Assembly (NCBI RefSeq): GCF_004664715.2
Contig: NC_051072.1
Span: 31,641,994-31,705,993 of the forward strand
From: Peromyscus leucopus
Lineage: Eukaryota > Chordata > Mammalia > Rodentia > Cricetidae
Reading direction: 5' to 3'
Length of the DNA stretch: 64,000 bases
The position numbers and the translations under genes are program-made. A model generated the notes under the pieces. It did not search any database. It was not told the origin of the DNA and saw only the letters and a list, made by a program, of their open reading frames with translations. Of this stretch, positions 45,867 through 57,667 are shown in pieces; positions within the stretch are counted from its first letter, which is position 1; every line of letters begins with the position of its first letter.

Positions 45867-46370
45867 CTGAGGTCTCCTTCTGTATACCCTTTTCATCAAA
45901 GAATATCACCCACTCTTCCTCTTCCACCAGCTTCCCTGACTTTCGCAGCATCGTGTACATACCCTCATGTTGTTGCTTATGCCACAGTTTGTATCCAGAA
46001 CGTCCCTGAAAGGCCATGTGCTGGCGACTTGGTAACCAGCCCGTGGGTGTCACTAGAAAGTGGTAGAACATCCCGGAGGTGGGTGCTGATGGAAGGAACT
46101 TGCTTTGGGATGGGTCCTTTTAAAAAGTGTCGGTGCTTCAGCCCCTCACCTAGGCACCTCTCTGCTTCGCAGCCACCGTGAGATAACCACGTTCCTCCAC
46201 CGGATGCTTCTGCCAGGATGTTCTGTAACCACTCAGGACCAAAGCCCCAGAGTCACATGGCTGTGGATTAAGACTTCTGAAACCACACAACCAAACAAGC
46301 CTCCACTCCCTTTAAGTTGATTTACCTCCAATATTTGTTACTGCAAGAGAAAGTTAAGATAACTAGTTCT

Positions 46371-46395
46371 TTTTAAATTATATATATAATAAAAA

Positions 46396-46429
<34 letters not shown>

Positions 46430-46442
46430 TATATATATATGT
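46371..46442 (+). repeat. (TA)n microsatellite
   Basis: About 70 bases of TA, grown from the tail of the adjoining B2. Confidence 0.97.
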
Positions 46443-46604
46443 ATTATTGTTCTGCCTGCATGTCTGCCTGCAAGCTAGATGAAGATGGCACCAGATCTCA
46501 CTATGGGTGGTTGTGAGCCACCATGTAGTTGCTGGGAATATTGAACTCAGGTCCTCTGGAAGAGCAGCCAGTGCTCTTAGCCACTGAGTCATCTTTCCTA
46601 TCCC
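46443..46604 (-). mobile_element. B2 SINE
   Basis: 'gatggcaccagatctcac', 'gtggttgtgagccaccatg', 'tcttagccactgagtcatc'. Confidence 0.93.
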
Positions 46605-47289
46605 GATGACTAGTTCTTAACCCAACATGTTGTAATTAACCACTCTATCTGTCCTTCAGCTCCCTGAATGCTGAGATTGGACCTGGCTAGCCTTGATATG
46701 CCACGTTCCATGACAGAGTTGTTACATAGATGAATGAAAGAAAGCTAAAAGCTATAGACCCATATTTTTCAGAAGCTACCATCCCCTAAGAACATGTCCC
46801 CCGCACAGCGCCCCCTCCCTGAGATTAGAAGGATCTGCTTCTCACCTGCTTTCCTCCAGAATCATTCTAAGTCAATACAAACACGCCGGTGTGCTTATCG
46901 CTTTCCCACGGGTGATGGCACGCCATGCTTCCTGCCCCACATTTGTGTTTTCACTTTGACAATATGGCTACTGATTCCCGTGGAGAGCTTTGCCTTTTTA
47001 AACAGCTAAATATCACTCCTTTCTGTGGTTGTTCAATGTCTATTTACCAGTTCCCAAATGACTGCGTTTATATTGATTTTTATGCTCTTCAATTTAGAAA
47101 CAATTCAAAATTAAACCATTGTACATTTACTTAGTGGGCTATATGAATATGCATATAGAATATAATCATAGGAATAATTCTTTCCCAAAAGATAGTTGTA
47201 TTTTGAATTCAGGAAGATATTACTACACTATCTTCCCTCAAACTTGCTTCATTTTGCATTCTTATCAACAATAAGAATGCCTGCTTCCA

Positions 47290-47504
47290 GGGGCTGGAGA
47301 GATGGCTCAGTCGTTAAGAGCACTGACTGCTTTTCCAGAGGACTTGGGTTCAATTCTCAGCAACCACATGGTGGCTCACAACCATCCATAACCCAAGTTC
47401 CATGGAATCTAACAAACACTCATGTGGTGCACATACCTGCATACTGACAAAAGATTCATACTCTGAAAATAAATTAAATAAATCTGTAAAAATTTAAAAA
47501 AAAA
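47290..47504 (+). mobile_element. B2/B3 SINE with target-site duplication
   Basis: 'ggggctggagagatggctc' to 'aattaaataaatctgt'; aatgcctgcttcc on both sides. Confidence 0.94.
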
Positions 47505-48695
47505 TGCCTGCTTCCTTGTGTTAATGCCTACAGATCAGATTCTTGGTCTTTGTCAGCATAATAGATGAAATAATGGCATGATTTGTTTTTCTTTTATCAT
47601 TAGTCAGGGTGAGCACTTTTTGTATGTTATAATACCATATGCAAACCTTGCAACCTTGCTGCAGACAAGATCTAGTCTGGCTAGTTCTACCAGAACTAGA
47701 ATCTCTTAAAGCAGATTAGGCATCACTTGAGATTGTTATGAAACAAATGCAAAAATAAACTTCCAGGGATGCCAGAAATCACATAATAGACTGAAAGGGA
47801 TAGCCCTGGTACCTCTTCCATCAGACACGAAATGCAGAGATTGGATGGCTAGCATCGCAGATGTCTCTCTCAGATGCAGCTTGTTGGCTGTTACACCTAG
47901 TTCTTCCTGCTGCCACCTACACCAGCAAGGTGGGAACACAGCTTAGCTCACCTCTGAAGCAGTCTCACTAGGGTGTGCCCAGGGCCAAGGTCTAGGCCAC
48001 ATGCTTGACTTCTAGCTGCAAGAGAGGCTGCTCACCAAGTACTGATCCCCATGGGGGAAAGCAGGATTCCTGTGAAGATTCTCTCAAAAATAGGAAGAGA
48101 TTACAAATGTGAAGACTCCACCTTAGATGCCACACTATCAGGAGCAACTCTACTGGAGACTTCATTTCTGAGACAACAGCAGATGCTTCCCTAACCTACA
48201 ACACCTTCCATTCATGTCCAGTACAAGTACCTCCTTAGATCACAGGAAAGAATCAGACAAGGAGACCCTGATTCATATAGGTACATCCTGGGGAGGAGGG
48301 GGAACTAGAAGTATTTTCATTTGCTAGTTGCTTTGCAAAATTTGCTATGATTAGCCATTTAACTAAATTATGTCTATTCCAGCTGCCCTAGTTTCTTTCT
48401 GTGGCTGTGATAAAAATACCCTGACAGAAAGCAATTTAAGGGAAAAAAATAAAATAAACTAATTATTGTAGTTGATAATTCTAGAGGATAGTCCATCATT
48501 GCGGGGAAGTCAAGGCAGGACTCTGAAGCAATTCGTTACACCCACAGTAAAAGCAGAGGGAGAATACATGCATGCATAGTTGCTCAGCATACTTTTTCCA
48601 CTCTTATGCAGTTCAGGACACAACCCATGAAATAATGCTGCCCACATTCAGGGTGAGTCCTTCCACCTCAATTAGGCTAGGTACAAAACTCCCTG

Positions 48696-48838
48696 CTTGG
48701 CATGGTGGCTCACACCTTCAGTCCTAGCACTTAGGACGCGGAAGCAGGTAGATCTCTGTGAGTTTGAGGCCAGCTTGGTCTACATAGAGAGTTACAGGAC
48801 AGGGATATACACCAAAACTTTGTCAAAAATCAATCAAA
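48696..48838 (+). mobile_element. B1 SINE, degenerate
   Basis: 'gcttggcatggtggctcac' to 'aaactttgtcaaaaatc'. Confidence 0.85.
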
Positions 48839-48840
48839 CA

Positions 48841-48990
48841 GGGGCAAGAGAGATAGCTCAGAGGTTAAGAGCACTGACTGCTCTTCCAGAGGTTCTGAGT
48901 TCAATTCCCAGCTCACATGGTGGCTCACAACCATCTGTAATGAGATCTGGCGCCCTCTTCTGTATACATAATAAATAAATAAATCTTAAA
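48841..48990 (+). mobile_element. B2 SINE with target-site duplication
   Basis: 'ggggcaagagagatagctc' to 'aataaataaatctt'; aaaatcaatcaaaca is perfectly duplicated and comes from the tail of the B1 before it. Confidence 0.95.
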
Positions 48991-49568
48991 AAAAATCAAT
49001 CAAACAAACAAAAACCAAACCAAAATGCCTACCTGATAAGCATGCCCAGGAGTCAACCCAGTTTGGTAAATTCTTCCGTGAGACTCTCTTCCCAGGTGAT
49101 CCTGGGTTGTGTCAACTTGACAGTTAAAAATCAACCATCACACTAACACACCTTTCCTTGGGTTCTCCACATGTTAGTTCTCACGAGAATTAAGGGTAAA
49201 GCTGGTAGAGTTCGTTATACTATAGCTTGTGTTCTGCAGTCACTTTGTGCAGAGGGAACTTGTTCCAGTGCCACATAGAAATGGCTAGTGCACACAGAAC
49301 TCCTGCCACGATGCACCCAACATTATGAGTAGGCATTCTACCCAAAGGTGATGGGACAAACACAAGGTCTGATGTTCTGGTGTCACTTGGCACCAAAAGT
49401 AAGCACACAGTTTAAAATATCACAAGGTATGAATGTATGGACCCAGGATCTAGTCCATGAAAATGTTCTACTCATGAGAGCATTTATGTTTAAGGGATGC
49501 TTTCAATTCTCATCACTACTTAGTCATCACAAAGTTTATCCAAGTTTTTATATATATATATATTTATT

Positions 49569-49710
49569 ATTTTTTTTTTTTTTTTTTTTTTGAGACAGGT
49601 TCTCTGTGCAGCTTTCGCCTTTCTACTCACTTTAGCCCAGCTGCCCACTCACAGAGATCTCCTGCTCTGCTCCGAGTGCTGGATTAAAGTTCCCACCCCC
49701 GCTCCAAGTT
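49569..49710 (-). mobile_element. B1 SINE with many small deletions
   Basis: T run, 'gagacaggttctctgtgc', 'cacagagatctcctgctc', 'gtgctggattaaag'. At many points 1-4 bases of the B1 consensus are missing. Confidence 0.85.
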
Positions 49711-49961
49711 ATATTTTATACTCCAGCATATTTAATTACACACACACTACAACTTTTCCGTGGGATTTATGTAAAATAGAATGTATTGGAAGCAGACAGC
49801 AGTGTTTTGGCAGCACACCTGACACTTGTACTCTCCATTTTCTATGATCTGGTCTTCTGGTCATCAGCTGACATCTCTTCTGATTCCAAGTTCTTCCTAA
49901 AGTGCACAACACGACCCATCTAAAAGGAGGACTTACCGTTATGCTCTTTTCAGGACCCATG

Positions 49962-50230
49962 TGTAACAGGAATTGCTAAACAGTCTTATTAATAAAAAAC
50001 CTGGAGCCAGATATTGGGGTGAAAGCTGAAAGATCAGAGGAATGGAACAAGCCAGCCACAAGTTCTTGCCACTAGGAAATCCTCAGCCCAAGAGAGCTCC
50101 TTCCTGTGTACTCACGCCTTATATACCTGTCTGTGCCCTGCCACCTTACTTTCTCTCTCCAGCCAGCTACGTCACCCATGACTTCTCAGTCCACTTACCA
50201 TGAGTGGGTCAATTGAGTGTCCCTTGCCAA
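49962..50230 (-). mobile_element. LTR-like element, family B, truncated
   Basis: Minus-strand end AAGACTGTTTAGCAATTCCTG then TTACA (here 'tgtaacaggaattgc'), followed by 'cctggagccagatattgggg' and 'cacgccttatatacctg'. Matches the ends of the copies at 51030 and 54385. The right boundary is a guess. Confidence 0.6.
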
Positions 50231-51029
50231 CGTGGTGACTGACCTTCTTGAGCTGTCTAGTTTTTCATCATGATGAAGAAAAAGTAGGCAGTGGACAGCA
50301 ATGCCTTATAGTTAACGCGACTGTGTGTGAACTCTGGGTTAGTCTTCCCTTTAGATCCACAGAGTTGGAAGAATTAGAACCACACCTTCCCTAATTTCTC
50401 CTGCTTGGTACCTCGGCTCACATACGGTGGTTGACTTAGAGTGTGCACAGATGCAAGACAACCTCCTGCCCTGCCGAAGGATCATTTCTGGACTGTGGTC
50501 GGTTTCAGCCATGTCAAAGCTGACAATTTTGGGGAGATGTAGTTCTGGTAGGACCAGTGGATCTATGGCCACATGTCCATTCCTGCATCTCCATCAGCAT
50601 TGTGTGAGATTCTCAACCAGTGAGAATTATTATTATCAGATGCCTAATAAGCCTAAGAGTAGATTTTTTTTTTTTTAAGGCTGGACTCTGTGAGTTAAAG
50701 ACAAAGCCATATTCAAATACAAGCATTATTTGTGTTTAAAAGTGGGCAACATCACCAAATTGGTTGGCCAAGTCACATGATGGTGCCACATCAGAAATGT
50801 GTCATGTGGCTTTGCCTTGACAGGTGGAAAATTTAGTGTCAGCATCCGTGTCTGACCACCTTCACGTTGTGTTTCTCAGTCTCTATGCTAAAGGACCAAC
50901 CTCTAGTACCCCTGACTGTGATTTCTAAAGCAGGTCATTACATATGCCTTAAGATGATGTCATACTAGAGTTGGGGGCGGGCTAAGATAGATTCACACGG
51001 ACGCTTTATTACCCGTACCTTAGAATTGT

Positions 51030-51370
51030 TGTGTGGTATTTTGATTGTATTCTGACAAGTAAAGCTTGCTTGGAGTCAGAGGACAGAGCTAGCCACTAGT
51101 TGACCATAGAGGAACGAGGGGAGGGAGGGGAGGGGGGGAGGGGGGGGGGGTGGGGGGGCGGGGGCTGGAGGTGGGGATGGGGGTGGGGAGGAGAGACAGG
51201 AAGTGATAAGGCAGGGCTGAGAGAGAGGATCTTGGCCCTTTTGGATGGAGAATGAGAGAAGTTAAAAGCAACTGGCGACTGCTCCCTGTTCTCTTATCTT
51301 TCAGGTTCTTACCCCAATATCTGACTCCGTTTTTTTGTATTTGATAAAAATCAATTAGATTAATGCTTCA
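51030..51370 (+). mobile_element. LTR-like element, family B, interrupted
   Basis: Starts TGTGTGGTATTTTGATTG, continues 'acaagtaaagcttgcttgg' and 'gacagagctagccac', and ends near 'accccaatatctgactcc'. The middle is replaced by a G-rich tract. Confidence 0.6.
51116..51195 (+). repeat. G-rich tract, G-quadruplex candidate
   Basis: About 80 bases with many runs of three to ten G separated by single A, T or C bases. Confidence 0.9.
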
Positions 51371-51639
51371 TAGAATGTGACTATATCTGGAGATAGTTCC
51401 TTTAAAAAATATTAAGGTAAAATGAGGTTATGAGACTGAGCTCTAATCCAATATGAAGTCTCTGCTTCCTGTGTGTCCACAATGACCTTTTCTCCTGCCC
51501 ACTCATCCTTAATATCTTTACAAGAAGAGGAGGAAGACAAGCAAGATGAGTCAGTGTATAAAGCTATTTGCCATAAAGGATGACAACCTGAGTTTCCTCC
51601 CAGGACCCACACGGTGAAAGGAGAAAACCAAATCATACA

Positions 51640-51641
<2 letters not shown>

Positions 51642-51671
<30 letters not shown>

Positions 51672-51754
51672 ACACAGACACACACACAGACACACACACA
51701 GACACACACACACACACACACACAGACACACACACAGACACACACACACACACA

Positions 51755-51812
<58 letters not shown>
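51642..51812 (+). repeat. (CA)n microsatellite with GA interruptions
   Basis: CA array broken by ACAGACAC units at several points, then a clean run of about 25 units. It produces false open frames on both strands. Confidence 0.98.
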
Positions 51813-53454
51813 AAATAAATAAAACGTAATTGAGGAGGAGAAGGAGACCAAGAAGGATGGACACTCATGGAGAGAAAAGCTGTGGGACAGCACAGAGAGA
51901 AGATCGCCATCTGCTGGACAAAGAGAGAGGTAGCAGGCGAAAGCAAGCACCGTGCAGGTGGATTTTCAGGCCCAGGACTCGGAAGCAAACTGTTGTTTAA
52001 AGGACCCAGTCTGAGCTCTTTTGGCATTTCCAACTAACGAACACAAACAGCTGCATAGTATGGCACACCACAAGCCTGAGCCTGCTAATCTGCTCGAGCG
52101 AGGGGATCACATCGGGCACAGTCGCTGCAGCTATGATTCCTCAGCAGGAATGTCAGGACACAGCGTCATCCTGCAGGTACCACGTGCTTGTTGTTTGTTG
52201 AGGGTGATGGCAATCCTGGTCAAGTAAGTAGGGTACAGTGACCACCATGCCTGTTGCATGCTTTAGGAATGGTAGGAATTTTTACGTCATCCTAGGAAGA
52301 CACTAGTTTAGATTTACTGTTTTGGCTGGCTTCTCCTGGGCCTTCTCCTTTAAATAGTTTCATATTCCGAAGCTGGAGAGTCTAGCACAGGCATTATGCC
52401 AAACAATGCACGTTTATTCCACTTATGCATTCAGAGACTGATTGTCAACCTGGTCTCCAGACCACATCACTCACAGTCGGGCAAATCCGGACCAGGACTC
52501 ATTCATTGCAGATACTAGATGATAATTCCTACGCAAAGAATCTGAACTGTATTGCGATGATTTCCAACTTTGATTTTTTTGATTATATAGTTGAACATCC
52601 TTCTTCCTATTTCACCCCAACAGGACTATGTTCCAGCGATTTCCATACATTCCTATGGCCCCAGGAGCCTTGGATGGTTTTCTGATGTTTCCATTCATTA
52701 CAGTAAGTTGGTCCACATAGCTTCTTATGGTTACCCATCTAATCTCTGTTATCCCAGATCCCTGTGCCTAGCTTAAATGAGCTCAGATCTACAGCTTCTC
52801 TTGCATCCTTAGAGAGGAGAGGCAGCTGTGGGTGTGTTAGGAGTTCTGGTTTCCTATACCCAGTACATACATTTTAATTACTTCTATAAAGGATGTGTCT
52901 CCCCATGGCCTCCCATGGAGCAAAACAGTAGTTTTTCTATCTGTTTAATATTTGATCACAATACATCCAAATCTCTGAATGTATTCTTATTCCAGTATCA
53001 TGGCTTTTCTATATTTCTGGGGACTAGCTTATTATTAATGAACTCATACTTTCTTCTTGAATCTGTGACATGTTATTAGTCCTCTGTCTTGGAAGAGTGA
53101 TCCTCAATCTAAAAGTCCTCCTCATCCAACTTCACATTTCCCTCCCGCTTCTACATTCCCAATGAGATTCCCTCAGAATGGCCCTTCATGTGTGCTTTTG
53201 TGGGTGCCTGTTGGAAGTGTGAGTCTTCTACTTATACAATATAACTGCATCTTTGGGATTTCAGCTGGATTGGGTGTATTTTATATCCAAAACATGATGC
53301 CATGTTGCTGAACAAGAATTACTGTATGACTTGGTGGTTCTCACGACAGCCTGCCCACGATGGGCTGGTGTTTAGTGAGTGCCCATGTGTGTGCATGTTG
53401 CCACCATATAAACAGGGACTCAATGGAATTCACATTTTCATTATGGAGGAAAAC

Positions 53455-53575
53455 AATGCAATGGTGGTACTCACTTTTTATATCAGCACTAGGAGACTAA
53501 GGCAGAAAGATTCCAAGTTCAAGGCCATCTTGGGCTAAATAGTAAGGCCCTGGCTCAAAAGCCCAGAAAAAAGGG
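53455..53575 (+). mobile_element. Old B1/B4-type SINE
   Basis: 'atggtggtactcactttttat', 'caagttcaaggccatcttgg', 'aaggccctggctc'. Confidence 0.6.
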
Positions 53576-53599
53576 AAACAAGAAAGCATGGACGGAAAG

Positions 53600-53790
53600 A
53601 ACAAAGGAAAGGAGAGAGGGGGAAAGGGGGGAAGGAGGAGAGGAGGGAGGAGGGGAGAGAGGGAGGGAGGAGGGGAGAGAGAGAAGGAGGAGGGGAGGAA
53701 AGGAGGAGGAGAGGAAAGGAGGAGAGAAGGGAAGGAGGAGAGGAGAGGGAGGAGAGGGAGAGGAGGGAGGAGGGAGGGAGAGAGGGAGGT
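53600..53790 (+). repeat. Polypurine (GGA)n-rich tract, about 190 bases
   Basis: Almost pure A/G made of GGAGGA, GGGAGA and GAAAGG units; open frames here are artefacts. Confidence 0.97.
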
Positions 53791-53971
53791 TAATAGTATA
53801 TTTTCTACTCTGCTGAAAAAGCTTCACTATTTTCCAAACCATAGGTGACAAAGGCTTTATAAGATTGAACTGGGATGTGGCCGCTGTGTTTGAAGACTGA
53901 TCCTTCACCTTCTGGTATGAACACTCACCTACTAGTTTCAGTTCACAAGGTTCTGATTCTCAGTGTAATAC

Positions 53972-54875
53972 TGTAGAATGTTAAGATGTATTACATTTGT
54001 TTATGCTGTGGAACATTTGTTTAATGATGCAAAGATGCATTCTTTCATGTTACATTTGTTTAACTCTGTGAGGCTGTGTTACTGTGCCTGTCTAAAACAC
54101 CTGATGGTCTAATAAAGAGCTGAACAATGAGGCAGGAGAAAGGGTAGTTTGGGAGGAGAAGAAGAAAGAGCAAGAGAACAAGGAGAGGAGGACCCAACCA
54201 CACAGCCAGCCATGGAGTAAGAGTGAAAGTAAAATTTACAGAAGTAAGAGAAAAGTAAAAGCCCAGAGGCAAAAGGTAGACAGGCTAATTTAAGAAAAGA
54301 TGACAAGAAACAAGCCAAGCTAAGGCTGGGCATTTATAATTAAGAATAAGCCTCTGTGTGTGATTTATTTGGGAGCTGGGTGGTTGTGGTGATATTTTAA
54401 TTGTGATGAAATGTGATTTTATTTGTATGTTAATAAATAAAGTTTGCCTGGAGATCAGAGGTCACATAGTGAGCCATAAACAGAAGTCAGGCAGTGGTAG
54501 CACATGCCCCTACTCCGATCACATGGCAGGCAGAGTCTCTGTGTGGTCAAGGACACAGGCAAGCATGGTGACGCATGCCTTTAATCCCAGTACCAACCAT
54601 AGAGACCTGGAGGTCTGTATAGACAGGCAGTGATGAAGAAGTGGCTGGGCTTAGAGTCAATGAGAAGGCAGAACAGGAAGGCAATAAAAGTGCAGGTTAG
54701 ACTGGAAGCGGCTCTCTCTGGGAAAGCTACAGCTGTGTGGTAAGCTAAGGTGGCTGTTTGCTATTTCTCTGATCTCTTGGGCTATTACCTCTATTTGGCT
54801 CTGTGTTTCTTATTTACTAAGACTGTTTAGAAATTCGTCTACAGGTGGTGGGCCCCCCAAAAGAGCAAAAACAAA
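53972..54875 (+). mobile_element. Solo LTR, family A, split by a family B LTR
   Basis: Left part 53972-54384 starts TGTAGAATGTTAAGATG and contains TCTAATAAAGAGCTGAAC. Right part from 54844 has GGTGGTGGGCCCCCCAAAAG. The family B insertion at 54385-54843 separates them. The right end is approximate. Confidence 0.7.
54385..54843 (+). mobile_element. Solo LTR, family B, with 6-bp target-site duplication
   Basis: Starts TGTGGTGATATTTTAATTG and ends GAAATTCGTCTACA (TG...CA), 459 bases, flanked by GGTGGT at 54379-54384 and 54844-54849. It carries a B1-like piece, 'gacgcatgcctttaatccc'. The 6-bp duplication fits an endogenous-retrovirus LTR. No viral gene is present. Confidence 0.75.
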
Positions 54876-55417
54876 GCCAATTATAGTGTAATGTAATTAA
54901 TAGAATAAACCAGTCCTTCTACAATAATCCAAATTATTGTCTTACCAGGAAAAAAAGAGCCCTCAAAACAAAACAAAACAAAAATCAGCATACGCCCTTC
55001 CCAAGCATCCTGGTTGTTTTTTTTTTTTTCAACATAAAACCTTATGATGTGAGCTGAGCATGCCCAGACACTTCGTAGCTGCCATCTATTTGACACAGTT
55101 GAAAATAAACAGCACTATTCCTGTCTCCCATCTGGCTTGAGCTTGTGTTTTAAGACCCCGAGCTAACCATGTCCCAAATTGTGGCTGTCATCTTTCCTTC
55201 TTGAACTCTGACCTTGGGTTGAGGTAGCACACGGATATGCCCACTCTCAGGTGCTTTCCTGCATAAATCTAGGGATATATGAAGATACCTAGGCTTTTTG
55301 AACAGATTACACATACTTCTGTACTAGAAGAGGATATTGTTCTGCGAATAAGTCCATGTTCTCCATTCTCCATCCTTATTACAGTAGTAGATCTTTCTCT
55401 ACACCATAGAGAAACAG

Positions 55418-55425
55418 AGAGGGGG

Positions 55426-55464
<39 letters not shown>

Positions 55465-55466
55465 AG
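55418..55466 (+). repeat. (GA)n microsatellite
   Basis: GA units with GGGG and AAAG interruptions. Confidence 0.96.
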
Positions 55467-55920
55467 AACTATCTCCACAAGATTCCTAAGCTATTGCTGT
55501 ACAATCACATTCCTGTGACTTTTTTTTTTTTGTTTGTTTTTACATCAGTGATCTCTAGGACACGCTGGGGTCCATCAGTGGTCAAGGATACAATGTGAGG
55601 AAAGACTGAGAAGAACCACCATTGTAAGATAATCACTTGTGTTGCTGGACCTTTCTGCACACAGGAATCTGCCTCTTCATGAGGAGAAACCGGAAGTGCT
55701 TCCCCTGACAAAGAACATTCATGGGATCTGGGCATTTTAGAAGCCCAGAGTCATCTCAGTCTTGCAGATGTCCCTATTCTAATTCCCACAGCTCCATCGT
55801 CCTTCAGAAAATAGGCTTTCTTCATAGATCTATAAAGTGTTTAAATTCAGTTACCTATAATATAGCAACTCAAAGGTTGGTGGGGCTTTTATTTTTTTTC
55901 ATTTTTAACTTTCTTTCTTC

Positions 55921-56105
55921 TTTTTTTTTAAATTTATTTATTATGTATACAGTGTTATGCCTGCATATATCCCTTCAGGCCAGGAGAGGGCGCCAGATCT
56001 CATTACAGATGGCTGTGAGCCACCATGTGGTTGCTGGGAATTGAACTCAGGACCTCTGGAAGAACAGCCAGTGCTCTTAACCTCTGAGCCATCTCTCCAG
56101 CCCCC
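55921..56105 (-). mobile_element. B2 SINE with target-site duplication
   Basis: 'aaatttatttattatgtata' to 'ctgagccatctctccagcc'; catttttaactttctt on both sides. Confidence 0.96.
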
Positions 56106-56991
56106 CATTTTTAACTTTCTTAAGCTTTGAAGCAGCAGATGACAGCACACAGTTTCAGAATCGATAGTGGCTTCTTGCTTTCTGTCACAGCGAGTCCAGC
56201 CCAGATTTCAGGCAGGTCTGCCCTGAGCATATTCTCTGCTCCCTCCCTTCTTCTCCCCCCACCCACCCCAGAGATCAAGCCTGCGAGCTCAAGGCTGCTA
56301 GCTCAAGCCTGCTAGCAAGTGCTTTACCTCTGAGCTGCATCCCCCGTCGGTCATTGCTACTCTCTTTAATTTTCTAGCACAACTGGAAATAAAGCAGCCA
56401 GCACCACACTGCAGAGAAAGGAATCCACTCTGGCGACGCTAGCCAGAGAAGGACAAAATCATTGTGGGGACTAGGAGAGAGGACTCAAGTCGATGCTGCT
56501 AAAAGAGCACAGACCTAAAGTGCATAGCATGCCTAAAGAAGACAGAGCCTCCTGAGTCACCGCCCCCACCCGGTAGCAAAGGCCACAAATGCAAAAACAC
56601 ACTTAATTAGCCTGTAGCAAACACTATGCCACTTTGCATCAGGCAATGAACCCGTAAGTTACAGACAAGTGAGCTGTCTTTACTTGTCCTGAACTATCAA
56701 AAAAACAGCCCTTCGCAGAGCCTATTTCCTGCTCCTGATCATTTATGAATCAATGCGCCACGCAGCAGGTGTGACTGATAGCAGCTAGGCCACGTTTTTT
56801 GGCCCTCCCTAGGTGGAAATCCATGAAGTGTAACATGGCTGTTCCCCAAAGATTAAAAAGCTTAGTCCCAATGAGCAAAATGTAGTATGATGCCATACGT
56901 GTATGAAATGTCATAATGAAGCCTGTTGCTTTGTGTGCTAGCTTGAAAACAAAACAAAACAAAACAACAACAACAACAAAAAACTATTTAA

Positions 56992-57215
56992 GGGGCTGGA
57001 GGGTTGGTTCAGTGGTTAAGAGCACTGGCTGCTCTTCCAGAGGATGCAAGTTCAATTCCCACAGGGCAGCAGCCACGCCATCTGTAACTCCAGTCCCCGG
57101 CTCTCTGATGCCCTCTCCTGGCCTCTCTGGGTACTGCATGCACATGGTACACAGACACATGTGCAGGCAAAGGACCCATACAAATTAAACATAAATAGAT
57201 AATTAAAAAACATAT
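56992..57215 (+). mobile_element. B3 SINE
   Basis: 'ggggctggagggttggttc', 'gatgccctctcctggcctc', ending in an AT-rich tail. Confidence 0.9.
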
Positions 57216-57525
57216 ATATTTGTACATATATATATCTTTCTATACATATGTTATTTACAATTCAAAAGAAAGTCAAGAATAGAAGAAGTGCAAATAGTGG
57301 TATGTTCACTTCCTTTTCGATGCACTAAACCATCAAATTTTGGTTTTCACCCATTTTCTATTGTGTAGTTTCAGGTTTTTATTAACTCTTCCCAGGATGC
57401 CTTTTGCTTACCATACTGTTTATCACTAGGAATAATTTGTTATGTAGTCATATCAACAAGTCCTCTTAAAATAATTTTTTGCTAATGTCAAAGTTAAGAA
57501 AAAAAATTTCATGAAAAAGAATAAC

Positions 57526-57667
57526 CAAGTGTGGTGGCGCACGCCTTTAATCCCAGCACTCGGGAGGCGAGGCAGGTGAATGTCTGAATTTGAGGCCAGC
57601 CTGGTCTACAGAGTGAGTTCCAGGACAGCTAGGGCTGTTCAGAGAAAACCCTGTCTTGAAAAACCAG
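57526..57667 (+). mobile_element. B1 SINE
   Basis: 'accaagtgtggtggcgcacg' to 'accctgtcttgaaaaacc'. Confidence 0.93.

Larger units (their letters stand above)
48391..49145 (-). mobile_element. URR1-like repeat, split by B1 and B2
   Basis: Left part 48391-48690 ('ttctttctgtggctgtgataa', 'agtccttccacctcaatta') and right part about 49085-49145 ('gggttgtgtcaacttgaca'). A B1 and a B2 lie between. Confidence 0.55.

Noticed and set aside
45674..46071. 111- and 105-codon open frames on opposite strands
   Set aside because: They are driven by the CTC/GAG low-complexity tract; no domain and no splice context.
51642..51812. Regular spaced repeats considered as a CRISPR-like array
   Set aside because: This is an interrupted CA microsatellite in a mammalian genome; there are no spacers of unique sequence.
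53555..53908. Open frames rich in Pro/Ser/Leu or Gly/Arg/Glu
   Set aside because: They are translations of the polypurine tract.
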